Shown here: piece by piece, positions 1-8,565 of the stretch | Layout: every line of letters begins with the position of its first letter | Numbering within the stretch: the stretch's first letter is position 1 | DNA from: Salipiger aestuarii | GTDB taxonomy: Bacteria; Pseudomonadota; Alphaproteobacteria; Rhodobacterales; Rhodobacteraceae | Length of the DNA stretch: 64,000 bases | Assembly: GCF_003259905.1 (NCBI RefSeq) | Contig: NZ_QLMG01000013.1 | Location: 1 to 64,000, forward strand | Direction: 5' to 3' | Notes under the pieces: generated by a model | Databases searched by the model: none | Seen by the model: the letters and a program-made list of their open reading frames with translations, nothing else | What the model was told of the DNA's origin: nothing | Position numbers and translations under genes: made by a program

Positions 1-738
1 TGGCAGAGAAATGAAACAACCAACCCCGATCAGCAGGTGCAACGAGTAGCTTGAATTACGCCAGATCCTGTCCAACCGATGGGGAGTAGCTCAAAGATCG
101 CATTCGCAGCGAAGCGTTTCCTTGCAGAAAAGCTTGATCGAAAGGGCGACAGTCGGCCGTGTGACGTGCTGCTGGTCGGCGAATACATGCAGGCTGCGAT
201 CGGCTCTCTCCTAGAAGCCATCAAGAAGGGATCTGCGACAGGCGGCGGCGAAGTTGCCATCATCCCCCAGGGTGCAGCCGGTAGAGGAAGCACGCTCTAC
301 GTCGATTTCCACACAACGAAGCCGATCTACCCGGTCACGAGATGTCATCTGAACGCGATGGTGGCTGACACGAAGAAGTGGGAGCAAAGTGCCGCCTTCC
401 TTCTCGATAGCCATCCGGGCGTGAAGAGATGGGTCAAGAACGACCGGCTAGGGTTTACAATTCCCTACCGGCATCGTGGCCTGCTGTCGCGCTACATCCC
501 CGACTTCATCGTTGTCACTGATCGAGACGAAAACGTCATCGTCGAGATCAAGGGCCAGGTTACTGATGATGCAGACGCCAAGTCGAAGGCGGCTGAGCGG
601 TGGGTCGAGGCCGTCAATCGCCTCGGTGAGCATGGTGTATGGAAATACCTATTGGTGGAGGATCCGGGACGGCTCGGTATCCAGATGAACACGTTTACTC
701 AAAACAAGTGGGAAGAAGGACCATTTCAGCTTTCCTAA
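1..738 (+). pseudogene. C-terminal remnant of a type III restriction enzyme Res subunit
   Basis: The readable part starts at an ATG at 79 and gives 219 residues that match, from memory, the C-terminal third of Res/helicase-type restriction subunits. It contains the segment with WEQ, the NDRLGFTIPY stretch and then a PD-(D/E)xK nuclease core: PDFIV followed by VEIKG, at about residues 140-160. A full Res protein is close to 900 residues, so the helicase part is missing. All three forward frames are closed just upstream (stops at 12-14, 47-49 and 52-54), so the gene is broken here rather than merely cut by the window edge. Base composition is visibly lower in GC than the neighbours, which suggests transfer. 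No methyltransferase (Mod) partner is in view. It could be expressed as an orphan fragment, but I think it is a remnant. Confidence 0.72.
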
Positions 739-767
739 ACCAAAACTGAACGCCCAGGCGAAGTCTA

Positions 768-797
768 CCAACCAAGGCTCAGCCAGCGGCTGGTTGG
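768..797. other. Imperfect hairpin in the gene-free stretch 739-1054
   Basis: Arms CCAACC (768-773) and GGTTGG (792-797) enclose a second short inverted repeat, AGCC/GGCT, offset by a bulge. There is no T tract, so it is at best a weak terminator for the Res fragment. The rest of 739-1054 shows no gene. I also looked there for a copy of the tRNA-Ser 3' end, as an attachment-site scar, and saw none. Confidence 0.3.
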
Positions 798-1054
798 AAT
801 TCAGTTCCATCTCGTGAATGCCACTGCCATCGGAGTATTCAGGTGGCGCGGGGAACTATCAGCATATTTTCAACTGTTTACGGGCTCTACACCGAATGCG
901 CATAGTCGAGAGGTCCGGAGAATATCGGGATCAAGAGAACAGGTCCGGCTGCCACGGCAAGGACGCCAGTGCAAAGCCGAGAGCACATAGCCCTTGAATA
1001 CAACGGACAAATCCTGCCGCAGCCGGATCGGGAGAACGCTTTCGCGGGGGCAAG

Positions 1055-1144
1055 TGGCGGAGAGGAAGGGATTCGAACCCTCGAGACGGTTCCCCGCCTA
1101 CACACTTTCCAGGCGTGCGCCTTCGACCACTCGGCCACCTCTCC
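1055..1144 (-). tRNA. tRNA-Ser (GGA anticodon)
   Basis: The reverse complement folds as a class II tRNA of 90 bases. The acceptor arm GGAGAGG (1138-1144) pairs with CCTCTCC (1059-1065), followed by a G discriminator and an encoded CCA (1055-1057). The T loop GGTTCGAATCC, a long variable arm and the anticodon loop CTGGAAA with anticodon GGA are all present. It decodes UCC/UCU serine codons. Its 3' end points toward the restriction remnant at 1-738, which is the side on which tRNA-targeting integrases insert elements. Confidence 0.95.
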
Positions 1145-1230
1145 GCCGACCCGTTTAGCGGAACTGGCGCAGGGGGTGCAAGAGCCAAATCCCGGAAAAG
1201 TCCCTGAGCCCGCGCTCGGGTCGGCCAGCG

Positions 1231-2877
1231 TCACATGTTGGGATAGTTGGGCCCGTCCCCCCCCTGCGGCGTGGTCCAGGTGATGTTCTGGGCGGGGTCC
1301 TTGATGTCGCAGGTCTTGCAGTGCACGCAGTTCTGGAAGTTGATGACGAAGCGCGGGCCGTCGTCACCCTCGACGAACTCATAGACCCCTGCCGGACAGT
1401 AGCGTTGCGAGGGCCCGGCGTAGTTGGCGTAATCGACCTTGACGGGCACGGCTTCGTCCTTGAGCCGCAGGTGGCAGGGCTGGCTTTCCTCGTGGTTGGT
1501 GAAGGCGAAGGATACGTTGGTCAGCCGGTCGAACGAAAGCTTGCCGTCGGGCCTGGGGTAGTCGATCGGCTTGTGGTCCGCCGCAGGTTCGGTCATCTGC
1601 GCATCGTTCTTGCCATGCTTGATCGTGCCGAACAGCGAAAAGCCCAGCACGTTGGTCCACATATCCATGCCGCCCAGGGTCAGCGAGCCCGTCAGACCGT
1701 ATTTCGACCAGATCGGCTTGACATTGCGTACCTTCCACAGGTCCTTGCCGATGGCGCCGTTGCGCACCTCGGTTTCATAGGCGACCAGTTCGTCGCTGGA
1801 ACGGCCCTCGGCCAGCGCGGCATGGGCTGCCTCGGCCGCCGCGATGCCTGACAGCATCGCGTTGTGGTTGCCCTTGATGCGCGGGACGTTGACCATGCCG
1901 ACCGAACAGCCCAGCAGCGCCACGCCCGGGGCGACCATCTTGGGCATCGACTGATAGCCGCCTTCGGAAATCGCGCGTGCGCCATAGGCGACCCGCTTGC
2001 CGCCCGCGAGCAGTTTCGCAATTTGCGGGTGATGCTTCCAGCGCTGGAATTCCATATAGGGGTACAGGTGCGGGTTCGTGTAATTCAGATGCACCACGAA
2101 CCCGACATAGACCTGATTGTTGTCAATGTGATAGACAAATCCGCCGCCCCCGGCGTTCGAGCCCAGCGGCCAGCCCATGGTGTGTTCGACCCGGCCCTGC
2201 TGGTGCTTGTCGGGGTCGATCTCCCAGATTTCCTTCATCCCGAGCCCGAATTTCTGCGGGCACTTGCCGGCCGACAGATCGTATTTCGCCATGACCTCTT
2301 TGGACAGCGAACCGCGCACGCCTTCAGACAGGAAGACATACTTGCCCAGCAGCTCCATCCCCGGTTCGGTGTTGGGGCCGTAGCTGCCATCGGCCTCCAG
2401 ACCAAACACCCCGGCGACGACACCCCTGATCTCGCCGTTGTCGCCATAGACCAGTTCGGAACAGGACATGCCGGGGAACACCTCGACGCCCAGCTCTTCT
2501 GCCTGTTCGGCCATCCAGCGGCAGACGTTCCCCATGGACACGACGTAATTGCCGTGATTCGACATGAACCTGGGCATCGGCCAATGCGGGATGCTGAGCT
2601 TGCCGGCCTCGCCCAGCAGATAGAACTTGTCCTCCGTGACCGGCACCGTGACCGGCGCGCCCTTGGCCTTCCAGTCTGGGATCAGCTTGTCCAGCCCGCA
2701 CGGGTCCAGAACCGCGCCCGACAGGATATGCGCACCGACTTCGGACCCTTTCTCCAGCACGACGACGGACAGATCCGCATCCAGCTGCTTGAGCCGGATC
2801 GCCGCGGACAGGCCCGCAGGCCCCGCGCCGACGATCACGACGTCGTATTCCATGCTTTCTCGCTCGATCCCGTTCAT
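1231..2877 (-). CDS. etfD: Electron transfer flavoprotein-ubiquinone oxidoreductase
   Basis: This 548-residue membrane-associated flavoprotein passes electrons from ETF, which is reduced by acyl-CoA and other dehydrogenases, to ubiquinone. The N-terminus has the FAD-binding VGAGPAGLSAA motif near residue 16. The C-terminus carries the four cysteines of the [4Fe-4S] cluster, C494, C517, C520 and C523, the last three in a CVHCKTC arrangement. Length fits the family. I chose the first ATG because GGAGGA lies seven bases upstream; a second ATG eight codons in is possible. It stands alone, downstream of nothing obvious, with a tRNA-Ser following its stop. The acyl-CoA dehydrogenase at 8566-10266 would be one natural electron source. 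Confidence 0.96.
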   Translation of the reverse strand: MNGIERESMEYDVVIVGAGPAGLSAAIRLKQLDADLSVVVLEKGSEVGAHILSGAVLDPCGLDKLIPDWKAKGAPVTVPVTEDKFYLLGEAGKLSIPHWPMPRFMSNHGNYVVSMGNVCRWMAEQAEELGVEVFPGMSCSELVYGDNGEIRGVVAGVFGLEADGSYGPNTEPGMELLGKYVFLSEGVRGSLSKEVMAKYDLSAGKCPQKFGLGMKEIWEIDPDKHQQGRVEHTMGWPLGSNAGGGGFVYHIDNNQVYVGFVVHLNYTNPHLYPYMEFQRWKHHPQIAKLLAGGKRVAYGARAISEGGYQSMPKMVAPGVALLGCSVGMVNVPRIKGNHNAMLSGIAAAEAAHAALAEGRSSDELVAYETEVRNGAIGKDLWKVRNVKPIWSKYGLTGSLTLGGMDMWTNVLGFSLFGTIKHGKNDAQMTEPAADHKPIDYPRPDGKLSFDRLTNVSFAFTNHEESQPCHLRLKDEAVPVKVDYANYAGPSQRYCPAGVYEFVEGDDGPRFVINFQNCVHCKTCDIKDPAQNITWTTPQGGDGPNYPNM

Positions 2878-3047
2878 CTGGCTTCCTCCGACGTTCCTTT
2901 GCCGCGCCGCGAACAGCAGGGGCGCAACATTATTTCAAAACACCTAGCGCGGCGATGCGGCATTGGTCAATGCGCCCGCAACGCATCACCGCAAAGCTTC
3001 TGTCCGGCAACCCGCGCCGCAACACCCGCCGATGTCCCTCTCCGCAC

Positions 3048-3076
3048 TTGAACAGGTGCACCTGCACACGTTATGT
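3048..3076 (+). promoter_or_regulatory. Putative greA promoter with a palindrome in its spacer
   Basis: TTGAAC (3048-3053) and TTATGT (3071-3076) are separated by 17 bases. A perfect 12-base palindrome, CAGGTGCACCTG, occupies 3053-3064 inside the spacer, a position where a dimeric repressor could act. A second, shorter inverted repeat (GTTA...TAAC, 3070-3083) overlaps the -10 box. Both the promoter and its regulation are inference from the pattern. Confidence 0.4.
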
Positions 3077-3125
3077 GCGTAACCTAGACTGAAATGCACG
3101 AACCGTACGTTCAGGAGCACCCTCC

Positions 3126-3596
3126 TTGGAAAAGATACTGATCACCCGCGCGGGTTTTACCGCGCTTGAAAGCGAATTGAAGAAGCTCAAGTCGATCGAG
3201 CGGCCCGCCGTGATTCAGGCGATCGCCGAGGCGCGCGAGCTTGGCGACCTAAAGGAAAACGCCGAATATCATTCGGCACGCGAAAAGCAGGGCTTTATCG
3301 AAGGCCGGATCAAGGAGATTGAGGCCGTCATCAGCCTGGCCGAGGTCGTGGACCCGTCCAAGATGTCCGGTGCGATCAAGTTCGGCGCGACGGTGACGCT
3401 TGTCGACGAAGACACCGATGAAGAAAAGACCTGGCAGATCGTCGGCGAGCATGAGGCCAACATCGAAAAGGGCCTGCTCAACATCAAGTCGCCCATCGCG
3501 CGCGCGCTCATCGGCAAGGAAGAAGGCGACAGCGTCGAGGTCCGCACCCCCGGCGGTGAAAAAAGCTACGAGATCATCAGTATCTCTTACAGGTAG
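3126..3596 (+). CDS. greA: Transcription elongation factor GreA
   Basis: A 156-residue protein with the standard GreA plan: an N-terminal antiparallel coiled coil (about 1-75), with the acidic LGDLKENAEYH tip near residues 40-50, and a C-terminal FKBP-like globular domain. It enters the RNA polymerase secondary channel and stimulates cleavage of backtracked RNA. The start is TTG at 3126, preceded by AGGAG (3113-3117). No ATG fits the conserved N-terminus MEKILITRAGF better. The downstream gene begins nine bases after the stop, suggesting co-transcription. Confidence 0.97.
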   Translation: MEKILITRAGFTALESELKKLKSIERPAVIQAIAEARELGDLKENAEYHSAREKQGFIEGRIKEIEAVISLAEVVDPSKMSGAIKFGATVTLVDEDTDEEKTWQIVGEHEANIEKGLLNIKSPIARALIGKEEGDSVEVRTPGGEKSYEIISISYR

Positions 3597-3605
3597 GGTC
3601 CGCCG

Positions 3606-4613
3606 ATGGCCGACAGCAACGACAGCCGCCCGACGCCCATCGGGACTTATGTCCGCCCCGCAAAAGGCGGCGCGACGGGGATCGAAATCGCCGCCGCCGC
3701 GCTCAGCGTCGGCTGGCTGATGCTGTCGGGGGCCTTCTTCGTGCTTTATGGCGGCGACGGGGCCGACGGGCTGCGTTTTGTCCTGACGATGATGGTCGTG
3801 TTCATGCCCGTGGCGATGATCTGGGTCGCGGCCACATCCGCCCGCGCCAGCCGCGTGATGCGCGAGGAAAGCGCCCGGCTTCACACCGCCATCGACGCGA
3901 TCCGCAACGCGTATCTGGCGCAGGCCCAGGCCGGTCGGGGCGACCGGACGAACGGCAGCATCGCCCGCAAGCTCGATGAAATCGTCGCGACCCAGCGCAA
4001 GACCGAAGCGGCGATGGCGATGATCACCGCCCAGCGCGCGGTGGACAGCGCAGCCCCCGCCGCGCCCACGGCCCCCGCAGCTGCGCAGCCCGAGGATCAG
4101 CCGACCCTGTCGCTGGGCACCCCCGCCGACGCGCTGCAACCGCCGCTGTCCAACGCCGATTTCATCCGCGCGCTGAACTTTCCCGAAACCGCCGAGGATG
4201 CCGCCGGTTTTGCCGCGCTGCGCCGCGCGCTCAAGGACCGGCCCGCCGCGCAGCTGATCCAGGCGGCGCAGGATGTGCTGACGCTGCTGAGCCAGGACGG
4301 GATCTACATGGATGACCTGCGCCCCGACATGGCCCGCACCGAGATCTGGCGCGCGTTTGCCAGCGGCGCCCGCGGACGCGAGATCGCGGCGCTGGGAGGG
4401 GTGCGTGACCGGTCGTCGCTGGCCCTGACGGCGGGACGGATGAAGCAGGACCCGATCTTTCGCGACGCGGCGCATCACTTCCTGCGCCTGTTCGACCGTG
4501 CGGTCGCCCGTTTCGCCCCCGAAGCGTCGGATTCGGAACTGTCGGACCTTGCCAACACGCGCTCGTCGCGGGCCTTCATGCTGCTGGGTCGTGTGGCGGG
4601 CACGTTCGACTAA
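3606..4613 (+). CDS. Rhodobacteraceae-type membrane protein of unknown function
   Basis: 335 residues that I recognise only as a lineage-restricted hypothetical. The N-terminus is short and cytoplasmic, followed by two predicted membrane spans (about 26-47 and 56-76). After these come an amphipathic stretch likely to form a coiled coil (about 85-140) and an Ala/Pro-rich linker. The C-terminal part (about 175-335) is soluble, helical and rich in Arg and Ala. It begins nine bases after greA, so it is probably expressed from the greA promoter. No catalytic motif is visible. The end lies against the decayed gene on the other strand. Confidence 0.8.
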   Translation: MADSNDSRPTPIGTYVRPAKGGATGIEIAAAALSVGWLMLSGAFFVLYGGDGADGLRFVLTMMVVFMPVAMIWVAATSARASRVMREESARLHTAIDAIRNAYLAQAQAGRGDRTNGSIARKLDEIVATQRKTEAAMAMITAQRAVDSAAPAAPTAPAAAQPEDQPTLSLGTPADALQPPLSNADFIRALNFPETAEDAAGFAALRRALKDRPAAQLIQAAQDVLTLLSQDGIYMDDLRPDMARTEIWRAFASGARGREIAALGGVRDRSSLALTAGRMKQDPIFRDAAHHFLRLFDRAVARFAPEASDSELSDLANTRSSRAFMLLGRVAGTFD

Positions 4614-4619
4614 GCGCGC

Positions 4620-5395
4620 CGTCCAGCGCCTGTTCAAAGCCAAGCCCGGGGATCCAGCCGTCTTCGGACGCGCTGGCCTTCGGCATCGCAGCCGGTTCGG
4701 TCGGGGACAGCCTTGCAAGCGCGCGGGCGTCCCGCCCAACCCGAACCGCATCCTAGATCTCTCCGAGCCCGGTCGTCTGCGCGACGGCGTTGCGCCGCAG
4801 TGATGGCCATACCTCCCCGAACGCGACGGGCGGACCAGCGGTTCGAACGGCCAGTCCGCAATCTGGTCGGGGAACCTCTGGCGCGCCCTGTGCAGGACCG
4901 GCAGTCCGGCGATCACTTGCCCGCCGACCGCCCCGGCCCCGCCCATCTGCCAGCAGGAAAACGCCCCGCGCGCGATGATTTCAGCCGCGCGCAGCTACGG
5001 GAAGGCAGGCGCGCACAGGGGTTTCCTACGGCTCGGCACGTCGATCTTGCGCTGCAAACCGTTGAACCGCAAAGGACCCGCCCCCGCCACGCCGCGGTTG
5101 ATCTGCCCCGCAAGGTCAAAGCGGGAATTGCGCTTCGGGGCATCGTCAAACCTGCCGGCACGCCACGCCCACATCGCAAAGGGATCATCCCGTCCGGTCA
5201 GCGCCTGTGCGAACCCGGACGGATACCCAGAAGGAAAATCGAAGCCGATCGTCAACCGCACGGCCGTGTACGGCACCAGATAGATGCGCCGCGTCAGGTC
5301 GGCCTCGGCCGGTTGCGCAGATAGGGCGGCGCCCCGTCGGCGTCCGTCCGGCCCGTGCCCGTGCCCGTGGCGCCCTTCATCAGGCGGCGTTTGCA
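4620..5395 (-). pseudogene. Decayed DUF429-like gene (Rhodobacteraceae family)
   Basis: Reading the minus strand from high to low coordinates gives recognisable blocks of one protein in different frames: YLRNR near 5310-5330; then LTIGFDFPSGYPSGFAQAL, ALTGRDDPFAMWAW and RFDLAGQINR (5285-5110); then GAGAVGGQVIAGLPVLHRAR and WPFEPL (4940-4850); then EDGWIPGLGFEQALD (4655-4620). From memory these fit a family in this lineage often auto-named 'molybdopterin guanine dinucleotide synthesis', with a DUF429-like RNase H fold. At least three frameshifts separate the blocks and the VDWSGG-type start is missing. I conclude the gene is dead. The family name is less certain than the decay. Confidence 0.68.
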
Positions 5396-5450
5396 TCTTG
5401 CCTCGGGCTTGGCTACGCCTTTCGGCAGACAAGGATCTTGGAGAAACCTG

Positions 5451-6158
5451 ATGGCATCCGTTGGCGTAAAGTCGAGCTATTGGAAAGGCGTGCGTGACGC
5501 GCTGCCCTTTACGCTGGTGATCATCCCCTTTGCCACGCTGTTCGGAGTTGTTTCATCGGATGCGGGCTTGAACGTGCTTGAATCGCTCGGCTTTTCGATC
5601 GCGGTCATCGCGGGTGCCGCTCAGTTCACCGCGCTGCAGCTGATGCGCGACGAGGCACCGACGCTTGTGGTGCTGGCGTCGGCGCTGGCGGTGAACCTGC
5701 GGATGGCGATGTATTCGGCGTCGTTGACGCCCCACCTGGGGCACCTGCCCCTGTGGAAACGCGCCGTCGCGGCCTATCTGACACTGGATCAGAATTACGC
5801 GCTGTCCATCGTCGAATTCGAACGCAACACCGCGCAGAGCACATCCGGGAAATTCGCCTATTTCCTCGGCTCCGTCACCCCCATTGCGCCGTTCTGGTAC
5901 GGCTTCACCGTCGTCGGTGCGCTGGTCGGCTCGGCCATTCCGATGAACACGGGGCTGGATTTCGCCATGCCGATCGCGTTCATCGCGATGATCGGGCCGG
6001 CTCTGAATTCGGGCGCGCACCGGATGGCGGCGCTGGTGGCGTCAGTGGCGGCCTTGCTGTTCGTCTGGATGCCGTGGAACTTCGGACTGCTGGTGGCCGC
6101 CGGGCTTGGCATGGCGACCGGAGCCGAAATCGAACGCCGCGCGGAGGCACGGGCATGA
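5451..6158 (+). CDS. azlC: AzlC family branched-chain amino acid exporter, large subunit
   Basis: 235 residues with about six to seven hydrophobic spans and the AzlC signatures GVRDALPFTLVIIPFATLFG near the start and AAQFTALQLM near residue 60. With AzlD it forms an inner-membrane exporter of branched-chain amino acids or analogues. The start at 5451 is preceded by GGAGA. An upstream ATG in the same frame would add a basic, non-conserved leader overlapping the pseudogene. The stop overlaps the azlD start as ATGA, so the two are translationally coupled. Confidence 0.92.
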   Translation: MASVGVKSSYWKGVRDALPFTLVIIPFATLFGVVSSDAGLNVLESLGFSIAVIAGAAQFTALQLMRDEAPTLVVLASALAVNLRMAMYSASLTPHLGHLPLWKRAVAAYLTLDQNYALSIVEFERNTAQSTSGKFAYFLGSVTPIAPFWYGFTVVGALVGSAIPMNTGLDFAMPIAFIAMIGPALNSGAHRMAALVASVAALLFVWMPWNFGLLVAAGLGMATGAEIERRAEARA

Positions 6159-6475
6159 TCGAGCGCACCGAACTTTGGATCGTCATCCTGGGGCTGGGCG
6201 TCGGCAGTTTTGCGCTGCGCTTTGTCTTTCTGGGGCTGGTGGGCAATCGCGCGATGCCCCCCGCCGTGATGCGCCATCTGCGCTATACCGCCGTTTCGGT
6301 ACTGCCCGCGCTGGTGATGCCGCTGGTGGTGTGGCCCACCGCGACGGGCGGCGAGCCGGACCCGGTGCGCCTGGGGTCGGCAGCGATCACGCTGGCCATT
6401 GCGACGCTGATGCGCAATGTGCCGGTCGCGATGATCGCGGGCGCCGCGGTGCTGATCTTCGGCGCCTGGCTGTGA
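6155..6475 (+). CDS. azlD: AzlD family branched-chain amino acid exporter, small subunit
   Basis: A 106-residue hydrophobic protein with about four predicted spans and a conserved FALRFVFLGLVGNRAMP segment followed by an HLRYTAVSVLPALV stretch, as expected for AzlD. It is the small partner of the AzlC permease. It starts within the azlC stop codon (ATGA overlap at 6155-6158). The stop abuts the stop of the converging lipoprotein gene, with no room for a separate terminator. Confidence 0.9.
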   Translation: MIERTELWIVILGLGVGSFALRFVFLGLVGNRAMPPAVMRHLRYTAVSVLPALVMPLVVWPTATGGEPDPVRLGSAAITLAIATLMRNVPVAMIAGAAVLIFGAWL

Positions 6476-7186
6476 TCACTGGCTGACGACCGCCCGCTGT
6501 GTGCCCTCATCTGCCCCCTGCCCCGTCTCGGGTCCTGTTTCGGTCCCTGTCGCAGACGCGGTGCGGGCAAGATGCTGGCGGTGCAGCGCAAGCGCCAGAG
6601 ACTTGTCGTCGTCGTCAGTCTCACGCAGGATCCGGTCGGTCACGCCCGGCAACTGCGACATCTGCGCCGCCAGTTTCTTGGGAAACCAGGTGGGGCGGAC
6701 GGAGTCGAACCCCGGCAGCTGGGCAAGAATCGACGAGGTGGATTTCGCACACATCGACTGCCTTGCCGATCCGCTCGTCATCGCAAGCCGCAGCGCCTGT
6801 TCGGCGACGGCGGCAGGCACTTCGACACGCTGGATGCGCACGCGATAGGTTTCGCGCGCATGGGCGCGTTCATAGAAGCTTTCGAAGGTCGGGGTGACGC
6901 CGTAAATAACATCGTCCGCTTCGGTGATGTAGTCGGCGCGCACCGACCCGGCCGGGTCATAGATGATCCGCTGCGATGGCGCATTTATCATGATCGAACT
7001 GTGCGCGCCTTCGTTGGTGCTGTTGCTGATCATGGTGAACAGCGTGATCGCCGGGGGCCCGTCATGCCGATAGGCGACGGCGGCGATCTGTTCGGGCGTG
7101 GCGTTGGGGCGATTGTTGCCGGGCGTGCTGCACCCGGCAAGCGCCAGCGCGACGAGGGTCGCGAGACCCGCGGCTCGAAGGTTCAT
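6476..7186 (-). CDS. Lipoprotein, possible permuted papain-like (NlpC/P60-type) fold
   Basis: 236 residues with a lipoprotein signal: hydrophobic core then LALAGC, so Cys19 would be lipidated. The mature part contains an ordered set of residues, a His in NEGAHSSIMI (about residue 62), an Asp in IIYDPAGS (about 77) and later a Cys in CAKSTSSIL (about 146). That order (His first, Cys later) is the one used by circularly permuted papain-like enzymes of the NlpC/P60 group. The link is inference, and the gene is otherwise a conserved hypothetical. The C-terminal 40 residues are Thr/Glu/Gly-rich and probably disordered. Confidence 0.7.
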   Translation of the reverse strand: MNLRAAGLATLVALALAGCSTPGNNRPNATPEQIAAVAYRHDGPPAITLFTMISNSTNEGAHSSIMINAPSQRIIYDPAGSVRADYITEADDVIYGVTPTFESFYERAHARETYRVRIQRVEVPAAVAEQALRLAMTSGSARQSMCAKSTSSILAQLPGFDSVRPTWFPKKLAAQMSQLPGVTDRILRETDDDDKSLALALHRQHLARTASATGTETGPETGQGADEGTQRAVVSQ

Positions 7187-7266
7187 TCGGTCCCGCTCCG
7201 TTCTGGAAAGGTTCTGGCGGCACGGGGTCCATATCGACGAAACAAGAACAAGCGCGGAACGATCCG

Positions 7267-7407
7267 TCAGGCGCCCCAGAGCGCAAGAATGACGACCAGA
7301 ACAAAGATCACGCCCACCGTCTTGATGGTGAAATTGACGAAGCCGGCAAAGGTTTCCTGCTGCGTGGTGATGTCCATGGAACCGTGTTCGTGCTCGTGTT
7401 CGGCCAT
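7267..7407 (-). CDS. aa3-type cytochrome c oxidase subunit IV (small)
   Basis: A 46-residue protein. It has a His/Glu-rich start (MAEHEHEHGSMDITTQQETF) followed by a single membrane span (about 25-45), the pattern of the bacterial aa3 CoxIV family found in Alphaproteobacteria. These peptides associate with the aa3 oxidase but are not needed for catalysis. AGGGAGGA lies just upstream of the ATG. No cox structural genes are nearby, which is usual for this gene in the family. Confidence 0.82.
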   Translation of the reverse strand: MAEHEHEHGSMDITTQQETFAGFVNFTIKTVGVIFVLVVILALWGA

Positions 7408-7520
7408 GTGCCGTCCTCCCTGGGGTCTTGAATTGGGCTTGTGTGCGTTTCCGAATGGGTAGCGCGTAAATCCCGCTTTGTCATCCGTTCAAACCGTGGT
7501 GCCCGGATCTTTCCGCATGG

Positions 7521-8540
7521 TTACGCCGCCTGCCATTCCCACGCACCATCGGGGCGCGGGCGGCGCGTCGCGCGCCCCTCGTGCCACAGGTGTTGGCAAT
7601 GGGCCATCGCCTCGACCATGGCCAGCGCGTATTCCGCTTCTCCGATCCTGCGTTTGAACAGGACCGGAAAGCAGTCCGTCGCCGCCTGCGGCGTGCTGAG
7701 GTGCCGCGCCAGACGGTCCAGCGCCGAGTGGTGGTTTTCGATCAGCTGCGTCAGGCGAAACGGCAGCCCGGTAAAGGGCAGCTTGTGCCCCGGCAGCGCA
7801 AGCTGGTCGTCGCGCGTCAGCCCGCGCAGCCGCTCGCAGCTTTCCAGCCAGTCGGCCACCGGGTCGGCCTCGGGTTCGCTGGCATAAACGCCGATGTTGG
7901 AACTGATTGTCGAGATCACCTGATCCCCCGACAGCACCAGATTGTCGTCCCGCGACCACAGGGTCGCGTGTTCCGGCGCGTGGCCATGCCCGACATGCAC
8001 ATCCCAGTCGCGACCGCCGATGCGGATCGTGTCGCCCTGCGCGATGCGGGTGAATCCCAGCGGCAGCGGCCATGTGACATCGGCAAAGTTGAACGGGCGC
8101 TCGTCCGCCCGCCTGCCCAGCAGCGCCGCATCCATGCCGCAGCGTTGCCAAAAGGTGATCTGCGAGGCAGGCGGCCGGTCCTGTTCGTCCAATTGCAACA
8201 TCCGTGCCATCAGCCAGGCGGTGCGCGTGGTGACCAGTTCGGCGCCCCGTTCCATGAACCAGCCCACCAGCCCGACGTGATCGGGGTGATGGTGTGTCAG
8301 AAGAACCCGCGTCACCGGCTTGCCAGCGAGAGGGCCGGCCAGCAGACTGTCCCATTCGGCGCGGGTGCGCGCCGAATTCATGCCGGTGTCGACGATGGTC
8401 CAGCCGTCGCCGTCATCCAGCGCGTAGACGTTGACGTGGTCCAGCGCCATCGGCAAGCGCAGGCGCATCCACAGCACCCCGTCGGCGATTTCGGTTGCGG
8501 CGCCGGGTTCGGGCGGGGAGTCGAAAAGGTTGCGTATCAT
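7521..8540 (-). CDS. MBL-fold metallo-hydrolase
   Basis: About 339 residues of the metallo-beta-lactamase superfamily. Zinc ligands are visible in THHHPDH (about residues 81-87), a later HGHAPEH and GDQV, and a C-terminal GHK. The C-terminal 80 residues form the helical extension (LACTB2-like) seen in glyoxalase II-like and RNA-hydrolysing members. The substrate cannot be read from sequence. I prefer the ATG at 8540, which begins MIRNLF. An in-frame ATG at 8582 would overlap the preceding gene by 17 bases and lacks a ribosome-binding site. It follows the acyl-CoA dehydrogenase by about 25 bases, so a thioesterase-like role linked to fatty-acid degradation is possible but unproved. Confidence 0.88.
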   Translation of the reverse strand: MIRNLFDSPPEPGAATEIADGVLWMRLRLPMALDHVNVYALDDGDGWTIVDTGMNSARTRAEWDSLLAGPLAGKPVTRVLLTHHHPDHVGLVGWFMERGAELVTTRTAWLMARMLQLDEQDRPPASQITFWQRCGMDAALLGRRADERPFNFADVTWPLPLGFTRIAQGDTIRIGGRDWDVHVGHGHAPEHATLWSRDDNLVLSGDQVISTISSNIGVYASEPEADPVADWLESCERLRGLTRDDQLALPGHKLPFTGLPFRLTQLIENHHSALDRLARHLSTPQAATDCFPVLFKRRIGEAEYALAMVEAMAHCQHLWHEGRATRRPRPDGAWEWQAA

Positions 8541-8565
8541 GGCGCAGTGCCCAGGCAGATGCGTC

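Noticed and set aside
3249-4946. Open frame of 565 codons on the minus strand
   Set aside because: Most of it is antisense to greA and the following membrane gene. Only its first part (4850-4946) carries real protein signal, and that belongs to the DUF429-like pseudogene.
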